A DNA stretch of 64,000 nucleotides from Hevea brasiliensis (Eukaryota; Streptophyta; Magnoliopsida; Malpighiales; Euphorbiaceae). The position numbers and the translations under genes are program-made. The DNA lies in the NCBI RefSeq assembly GCF_030052815.1, contig NC_079499.1, forward strand, positions 102,954,480 through 103,018,479. The letters run 5' to 3'. Below are positions 13,301-22,300 of this stretch, one piece after another; position 1 is the first letter of the stretch; each line of letters opens with the position of its first letter. The notes under the pieces were generated by a model. The model did no database searches. It was not told where the DNA came from and saw only the letters and a list, made by a program, of their open reading frames with translations.

Positions 13301-16300
13301 CTGGTCAATACTACATTTGCGGAAACCGAGGCCACTATGCAAAAAACTGCCCCAAGAACCCCAACAAGGCTGTCAAGTTGCTGCAGCATAATCAATAGGC
13401 CTCTCACTTTTCGCTAGAACAGGATGACATTGAATCCTTGTTCTCTGAACAAGATGACATTGAATCCTTGTTCTCTGAACAAGATGGCCCTTCATTGAAT
13501 CCTTGTTCTCTGAACAAGATGGCCCTTGGTTCATCTTGTTCAGAGAACAAGGATTCAATGTCATCCTATTCTAGCGAAAAGTGAGAGGCCTGTTGAATAT
13601 GCTGTAGCAGCTTGACAGCCTTGTTGGAGTTCTTGGAGCATTTTTTTGCATAGTGGCCTCGGTTTCCGCAAATGTAGCATCGATCAGACTTCTTCGTGCC
13701 CATCCTCTTCTTTCGAAAGTATATAACTGGTTTCTTTCCTCTTCCTTGTTTAAAGGGAGGTTTAGATCCTGAGGAACCAGAATACTTCTTGTAGTGTCCC
13801 TTTTTCTTAGATCTACACTCACAATTCTTTTCCTTGCATTTGATAGCAAGGTGAGATTTTTGACAAACGTTCTTCAAGGCTTTGCTGTTATCAATGATAT
13901 CCTTAAATAACTTCTGCTGCTCACACATCTTGTCCAGATAAGCCAAAGTCATCTGGTGTAGTTCTCCGAAGGTGATGGCATTCATTGCTCTGCCGGTAGC
14001 AGCAATGCTTCTGTGGAGCTCTGGTTACAATGCTTCTAGGAGAGAGGCAATGAATGTATATCTGAGATTGACATCATTGTAATCATTCAGCAGATGATAG
14101 CGCTGAGCCATGCGTTGATAATGTTTTTCAATATCTGTCCTTTTCAAAGAACAGCAACGCATGTCAAAATATTCCTAACGCAGCTGCTTGCTATACAGTG
14201 AGGCGTCTCCAAGAAATTCAGCAAAGATAGCATTAACAGCTTGTATGACATTTAGATGACAAAACTGGGTTTGTGATATTCTCCAATGGAAGCAAACCAG
14301 TCTTGGAGTGTTCCAACAGTTCGAGACATAAACTCCCTAAGGATAACATGTTAGTCAGCACCATCTCAAAGCATTTGAACATCAAACCAAGCTTTAAACT
14401 CTGCAAGGCGATCCCTCCATTTTGATGGGGGAATATCATCTAATGTGAACTATGGGCCTGAGCTAGGCCTGGATTGTTGATGTTGGGCTCCTTGAAAATT
14501 GAAGTTCAGGATTGGATCATCCTCAGGCGTTGGTATCAACCTCATCACAAACTGGCCCTTCGCCAACTACAGATTCTACTAGCAACACTACAGGTCCGAC
14601 TGGGCCTCCTCAAGCCCAAGACCCGCGTGTAGAAATGCCTGAGGATGATCCAATCCTAGACTTCAATTTTCAAGGAGCCCAACATCAACAATCCAGGCCT
14701 AACTCAGGCCCATGGTTCACATTAGATGATATTTCCCCACCAAAATGGAGGGATCGCCTTGCAGAGTTCAAAGCTTGGCTTGATATCCAAATGCTTCGAG
14801 ATGGTGCTGACTCACATTTTGTCCTTAGGGAGTTTATATCTTGAACTGTTGGAACACTCCAAGACTAGTTTGCTTCCATTAGAGAATATCACAAAGCCCA
14901 GTTTTGTCATCTAAATGTCATACAAGCCGTTAATGCTATCTTTGCTGAATTCCTTTGAGACGCCTCACTGTATAGCAAGCAGCTGCGTCAGGAATATTTT
15001 GACATGCGTTGATGTTCTTTGAAAAGGACAGATATTGAAAAACATTATCAACCCATGGCTTAGTGCTACTATCTGCTGAATGGTTACAATAATGTCAATC
15101 TCAGACATACATACATTGCCTCTCTCCCGGAAGCATTGCAACCAGAGCTCCACAGAAGCATTGCTGCTACCCGCAGAGCAATGAATGCCATCACCATCGG
15201 AGAACTACACCAGATGACTTTGCCTTGTCTGGACAAGATGTGTAAGCAGCAAAAGCTATTTAAGGATATCATTGATAACAACAAAGCCTTGAAGAACGTT
15301 TGTCAAAAATCTCACCTTGCTATCAAATGCAAGGAAAAGAATTGTGAGTGCAGACCTAAGAAAAAAGGACACTCAAGAAGTATTCTGGTTCTTCAGGATC
15401 TAAACCTCCCTTTAAACAAGGAAGAGGAAAGAAATCAGTTAGATACTTCCGAAAAAAGAGGACGGGCACGAAGAAGTCTGATCAATGCTACATTTGCGGA
15501 AACCGATGCCGCTATGCAAAAAACTACCCCAAGAACCCCAACAAGGCTGTCAAGCTGCTACAGCATATTCAACAGGTCTCTCACTTTTCGCTAGAACAGG
15601 ATGACATTGAATCCTTGTTCTCTGAACAAGATTAACCAAACGAAGAGACTGTTTTTGCCCTTGGAACGGATACTGATTTCAACCGGGATCATTCTCTGTC
15701 CTCAGAAGAATCAGAATCTCACACTGAGGCCCATTATCCTTCTTACCTAGCCCAACATATCCAATCCTCTCATCCGACCCATAACCCAGACACTATTCCA
15801 ATCCCTCTTGTACCACTTCACATCCTTCCCACTAAGTATGATCGGCCATTAGTGTTATTAGTTTTCTTGATACTAGAGCCCATAAAAGCATGATGAACCC
15901 AGCCATTTTGCCTCCAGAATATTGGGTCCCTCATACAGAATATTTCAAGGCAGCAGATGAAAATGTTTTCAAAACCAGTCTCATAACCAAACAACCCTTG
16001 GGATTCAGTTCATTCCCACCTATATTCTTTGGACCAAAGTCATTGGGTCAGACCTTCCTGATAAAGACTTGCTGATTGGTTTCGACTTATACCAGCAAGC
16101 GAGGCACCTAAAGATCCTTCCAACGGGATTGAAATACAAAAGGACTTTTCAGCCATTCACCTCTGTCCCAAGGCTATACACTCTGACTGATGCCATAGCT
16201 GAATTCCAAGAACACAAAGAACTTCTTTTGAGATGCTGTGCCGACTCTCATGCACAGTTCCATCATCACTACCCCTTGTGAAAAAATTCAGAATTCTTTG

Positions 16301-19300
16301 TCAATCTCCCATTCAAGCTTAATGAGGATATAAATCCAACCAAAGCATCACACCCAGGAATGAACCCAACGGACCTAGCCTTAGCCCAAGAAGAGTGCAA
16401 GCTATTGCTCCAACAGGGTCTCATAAAACCCACATCTTCTCAATGGGCTTGCTAGGCTTTTTATGTGGAAAAAAGGTCTGAAAGATTAAGGGAAAAAAAG
16501 AGACTTGTTATTGACTACAAACCCCTTAACCATTTCCTTCAAGATGATAAATTCCCTTTACCAAAACCTGAAGCCTTGTTCACCCAACTCCATGAAGCCC
16601 ATGTCTTCTCAAAGTTCGATCTTAAGGCAGGATTTTAGCAATTGGGTATCAACCCTTCTGACCGACCCAAAACCGCTTTCTGGATCCCTACAGCCCAATA
16701 CCAGTCGACTGTTCTCCCATTTGGTCTTAAGACAGCCCCATCTGTCTTCCAAAAAGCCATGAAAAGGTTATTCGAGCCCATATTCCACAGTGCTCTCATC
16801 TATAGAGATGACATCCTCCTATTCTCTAAAGATATCACAGCCCACAAGAGACTCTTATCCACTTTCCAGACCTTAGTGGATTCCCATGGGATTATGCTAT
16901 CTGAAAAGAAAAGCTATTTGGCCCAGCCGACATTGACTTCCTTGGAATGAAGTTCAAAGACGGAAAATACCAACCAGATCCTCACATCGCAGAAGAACTG
17001 TTAAAGTTTCCTGACAAGGACTTATCAGTAAAACAGATACAATAGTTCCTTGATATTGTCAATTACATCAGGAAATTCATTCCTCATGTCGCCACTCATA
17101 CCAGCCAGCTGTCAAAGATGCTTAAGAAGACTGCACCACCTTGGAAGAAGGAACAAACAGAAGCAGTCAAGGCATTAAAAGAAATGGCTTCAAATCCGCC
17201 ACCTCTAAAGATTCCTAGCATGGGACACCGAATCCTTCAGACTGATGCTAGTAACACCCACTAGGGTGCTGTCCTTATTGAAGAAATCCAAGGAGAAAAG
17301 CATATCTGTGGATATGCTAGTGGAGAGTTTCCAGAGCCACAAAAACACTACCACTCAGTATACAAAGAGATATTGGCTGTTAAAAACGGAATAAAAAGAT
17401 TTAAGTTCCACCTCATTGGCCATTACTTTACTATGATCATAAACAGCTCATCCTTCCCCAAGATCTTAGACTTCAAGAATAAGACTCTCCCAGAACCACA
17501 GCTTCTAAGGTTAAAGGACTGGTTCGCCAAGTATAAATTCACGATCCAACACATAAAAGGAAAGCATAACTTAGTTCCAGATCTTCTATCCAAACCTAAG
17601 GAACTTCATCTCATAAAAACCCATTTCACATTCCCTTTGATCTTCAAGACATCCTCATCTTCTCCACACACTTATAACTTCCTTCCTCTCCCACCAGACA
17701 ATTTTCCACCAGGTTGTTCTCCTAACCAGCCTATTCCTAAAATAGCCCAGTTCGCAAAGGACCGCCTGTATCATTACCTAAGCGCCAGGAATACTCTGAG
17801 GGGACTGCTCCCCTCCTCATCCATCTTTATTCCTGACAACCCCTTCCTCACATGTTTTAGTATCCACCCTGACAGAGACCTCATCCTTGAAGAGTTATGG
17901 CTCTTATGGTGCATGGTTACTCTCTATTCTACAGGGATAGAGTTCCCACTCACAAGTTTGTACCAGCACACTCTAGACAGAACAAACAGGACTCTCCTGT
18001 TTAGATTCTTAGAATGGTTCAAGCCCATTTCAGCATGACAATACAGCCTTAAGCGTCTCATAGATACCCATGAGATCGAAGAAAAACCCATCAGGAACTT
18101 AGCCCAACATTAGAACCATAATTATCATGCATAGGCCTTTCTTCAAGAGACCTGATGGACTTCTCTGGACCCAAAATGCTAAGTATGAATAGAGAACCTA
18201 CGAAGGATTTATCACCGAAAAGGACACTATGGGACCACTGAGCAGACAACTGGCAGAGCATCTCTGTGAAATCAATGGTTACCAGCCTCTAACCCTTCCT
18301 CACGTGAATTGTACATCTCTCGGGCCCATCCGGTCCCTCATTGATGAACCCATAGATTGGTCTCATCCAATCTGGCAAGATTCCCAAGACCCAATGGATA
18401 GTGAAATACAAGAGACCATTGAGAATGCTGACCCACCATCGCCTGTTGAGCACCGACAGTGGCCAAAGGACTTCTTTTGAGTGGATGACTCAGACGATTT
18501 TAATTATGACACATTTAACCTGTCAACAATGCCATGATTAAAGTTAAAGTCTGTCGGTCAAATTATGTAATAATTAAGTGTGTTTTATTTCTTTTACTTT
18601 AGAGTGTCGGTAACCAGTTACTTGCCGATTGCCTGTAAAAGCCAGACTCTCCATGCCTATATAAGGAGACGTTCTATCCAGTTGTAATCAGACTTAAGTT
18701 TTCTCTGAAATAATATTGTGAGTTTTTCTTCCATGGCTTTCTAAACTCTCTCTCTATCAACTGAAAACCTTAGAATGTGCATCATACATTTATAATCAGA
18801 GATACGTATGCTCTACACTTGCCTCGACAGAGGATCCTGTGCATCAGAAATATCTTTGTTATGATATTAGGTACGACGGTCCGTTATCATATGCATAATG
18901 TACAAAAGGGCACAACCAGAGAGTACTCATGGGCACATACACCACATAACCAAAGAGCCAATCCAAGTATAACTGTTGATAAAATGGACCAGACCCAAGT
19001 CAACTCTGAAAAACACGTTATAGGTGGAGGATTACCCAAGTCATATGAAAAGCACTTTGCCCACTTACCCAGCCGATGTGAGATCTTAAAACAACCCCTC
19101 ACTCTCAGGACTGGAGTCTAGAGCATGAACTTTGCAAGACTGGACACCAGCGGGTGGCCCAACATCAAAACTAGAGTTGGCTCTTATACCATGTAAAATA
19201 AGAAGAAAGAGAAGAAATTGGGAGAAAAAAGCTGGATATTTGCTCAAGTCTTAGGGTATATTTATTATATATATACTGTTACACATAAACTAAGAATGGT

Positions 19301-22300
19301 ATGTTGCACACTTACAGCACACGGGCACATTTATAGGAATAAACATAGCATACAATCACAACTAGCATTTCAATAGTAACCACTCGGTGTAAAAAGAGAT
19401 ATTAAAAGACTTGCTACTTCAATAACAGAATCTGTATGAAATGCATAACTTGGCCTGCTCAACTGCAATAAATTATTAGTACCAATCTCAATGATAACCG
19501 CTAACCTAAGTGTCTTAATTTCGGAAGGATCTTTAGATTTCCAAATGAAGGATGAAACATTAAGAAAATTGAGTTAGCTACACAGAAAAAGATTTGCAAG
19601 AGGATATCCCCAAAACTTTCCAAAAACCGAATGCTGTTACAGCCCCAACCAGAAGGTAGACAAAGGGATTCAAGGATATAAGATAACAAAGCAAGACCTA
19701 ACGACCATCATTTAGATTTTTGTAATAATCTCTAAGAAATTGAATTCCCATCTAAAATGAGAAAATTAGATACAGAAGCCTAAAGGGTTCATGTGAAAAT
19801 GATTTAGAGAACAAAAGCCATAGTTATTCCAAAACAAATATAATATATCAAACCAAATTCTTTGTCATTCATAAAATAGCCATGCATATTTTTTATTTGG
19901 GATCACATTAGCATTTCCAATTAGATAACAATATTCTATTTGTTTGCATGTCTTCACCCGCAGCCCTTCACTCAAAATTACAAGCATAAGTAATAGAAAA
20001 ATCTTGTTAATCATTTGCTTTAGGTATGTCCATGTACATGTGCATAGTAACTATGATGTTGCACATGCATGCAAGCACGCACTGAATTTTTGTATGAAGC
20101 TCAAATATACTAACTTGAAGACATAAAAATTAAACAGAAAACTATAATGGGTGTCATAAAAACCTGCCACATAATAAGACAATGGAATAATATCTTACTG
20201 CTCTATTTCATCAAATTTCAGGTAGTCCAATGCCATCTGTAGCCGACGCATCCTAGATATTTTTAAATCCCATCCTGACATAGGAGGAATTATAATTTAG
20301 TAAGTACATTAAAACATAGAAAATACAGTAAATGTATGGCAATGGTAAAACTTAGAAAATAAAGCAAATCTACGGCAAAGGCCAAGCACCTATCTGATAC
20401 AAAAAATAAATAAATTAAATAAAAAAGTCAAATATAAAATTGATGGATGCTATCAAAATCAATATAATCTAACCAAATTACAAAATCTAAAAAGTCAATA
20501 GCAGACATGGTCCCCATAACAAATTTTGATATTTTAAAAAAAATGATAATCACATATGAAATAAACTTGCAGACGCAAAAGAGAGACGGCATAGAAATTG
20601 AAGCAACTACCTAGTACAGAATTATGGATATCACAGTATTTACTGATGCATGCAACAGACACAATGTAATGGCAAGCTAGAACTTGCAAGGCTTGAATAT
20701 ATTTATTACCATTTTCCAAACACAGACGATCTGCCTCTTCAGGGCCTTCATACATAAGAACTCTATCCAAAACCTCGACTTTCCAAGCTGAGAAAAGCTC
20801 TTTGGATTCCCTTATTTGATGAGTTCTTTTCACAGGATATCCTGTGCCTGTATCAAAACTGTGCAGCCGATATCCAAAGGTTTCAACAGGCAGGAAATTT
20901 GATGAAAAAGAAACAGAGGGAAGAACAACTGAAATGCCATCTTCATTAACAAGATAAAGACATCCATGAAAAGTGCAACCAATTGCTTCTCCAACAGAAG
21001 CTTCTTCCTTCACCTGTGGGTAAAACATTTTTCCCCCAGAATCCAAGCAATTTTCATCATGAACTGCTAAACCCATATGCAGATTCAAATGAACGAGAAC
21101 ATTCCTTGGATTCTTAATGCCGTGCCTCTTTGTAACCCGGGTGATTCCCAAAGGGGAGAAACAGATACAATCATCCTCCCTAAATCTTTCTGTGGGAAGA
21201 AAAACTTGACGCATCGGTTGTAAGCGCACCTTATAATCAGAAAAACTATTATCTGATGAGATGCTTGAGCAGTAGTCATGCTGTGCCCTTCTACCATGAA
21301 AATTATCTACTTTCCTCTTAAATGCATTATTAGAATATACCGTTTGGTGGCCTATATCGGAGCCACCAACCTCCCAACCAACCAATATGCCAAGCCCTAA
21401 ATGTTGAAAATGTGGAAGCAATTTCTCATATGCATAGTACTTATCTGGCATATAGTCACCAGCACGTATGACATAAATAATATCACATTCATCAACAACA
21501 GCTAGCAAGGAAGTGTGTGAAGCAACAAGCAACTTTCTAAACATTCTCCTGCCAAATAAATCACCAACTAGAGAAGTTGACTTATCATGAATTTCATCAA
21601 AAGATTTTATCTGTGGATCAACTATGGAAACTTTTTCTTGCTGCCATGGCCTTGATTGTGGGTTAAATCCACAAGCTTGTAAAACATCCAGATGTGCAAC
21701 ACACTCTCCAGACATTGCAGCATAAAAATAGATTAACCCAGAAGCATTTAGGCAAACAAGAAGGTTATCAGAAAAGCTAAAGTCAGTCCACTCAGGAACA
21801 GGATCTCCATTTACACTTTCTGCAAGCTTCACAAAGGAAACCCAATGGATTCCCAAACCATCTAACCTAGCAACAAGAAGCAATGTTTTTATGCTGCTTT
21901 CATTCTCTTTAGCTGTGTGGACAAATAAAGAATCTGCCAATGTTAAAACAAATCCAATTAGACAATGTGAATTGCTAGAAAACACTCTGGAACATTTGTA
22001 TGAACTGGCACCAAAATTGCTACCCAGCTCCAAAACATTTTCATGCTGGCTTTCTCCCTTATTTGAGACAAAGTTTTCATGAGAAAGGAAGTCCAAAACC
22101 GGCAAATTCTCATCAAGAATGCTAAACGAAACAACCTTTGCTGAGCCTGGAAATGATGCCTTCTCTGGGAACCTAGTCCTGATGTTACCATCAAATTTTA
22201 TAGTTTCAGCTTTAGTAAAAAAAGAACACAACCACCTCTTTGAAGCAACGCCACTTGACAGCTGGTCAACCCCAGTTTCTTTACACGTATCTTGCTGAGT

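Larger units (their letters stand above)
9253..18932. mobile_element. Endogenous pararetrovirus block (Caulimoviridae), five rearranged segments
   Basis: Segments: 9253-9500 (+), protease; 9501-12660 (-), leader, primer site, promoter, C-terminal region, RNase H, RT and protease; 12661-13530 (+), movement protein joined to the zinc knuckle; 13531-14527 (-), capsid; 14512-18932 (+), capsid, protease, RT, RNase H, C-terminal region and promoter. The order movement protein, capsid, protease, RT, RNase H, the tRNA-Met primer site and the absence of integrase or LTRs point to Caulimoviridae. It is probably the single-polyprotein kind (petuvirus or florendovirus-like). Multiple stops, frameshifts and deletions make all copies non-functional. 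The whole block lies in one intron of the spatacsin-like gene. Confidence 0.88.

Noticed and set aside
9253..18932. Ordinary Ty3/gypsy element as the source of the RT and RNase H frames
   Set aside because: No integrase and no LTRs. A movement-protein region is present and the capsid knuckle and leader arrangement fits Caulimoviridae better.
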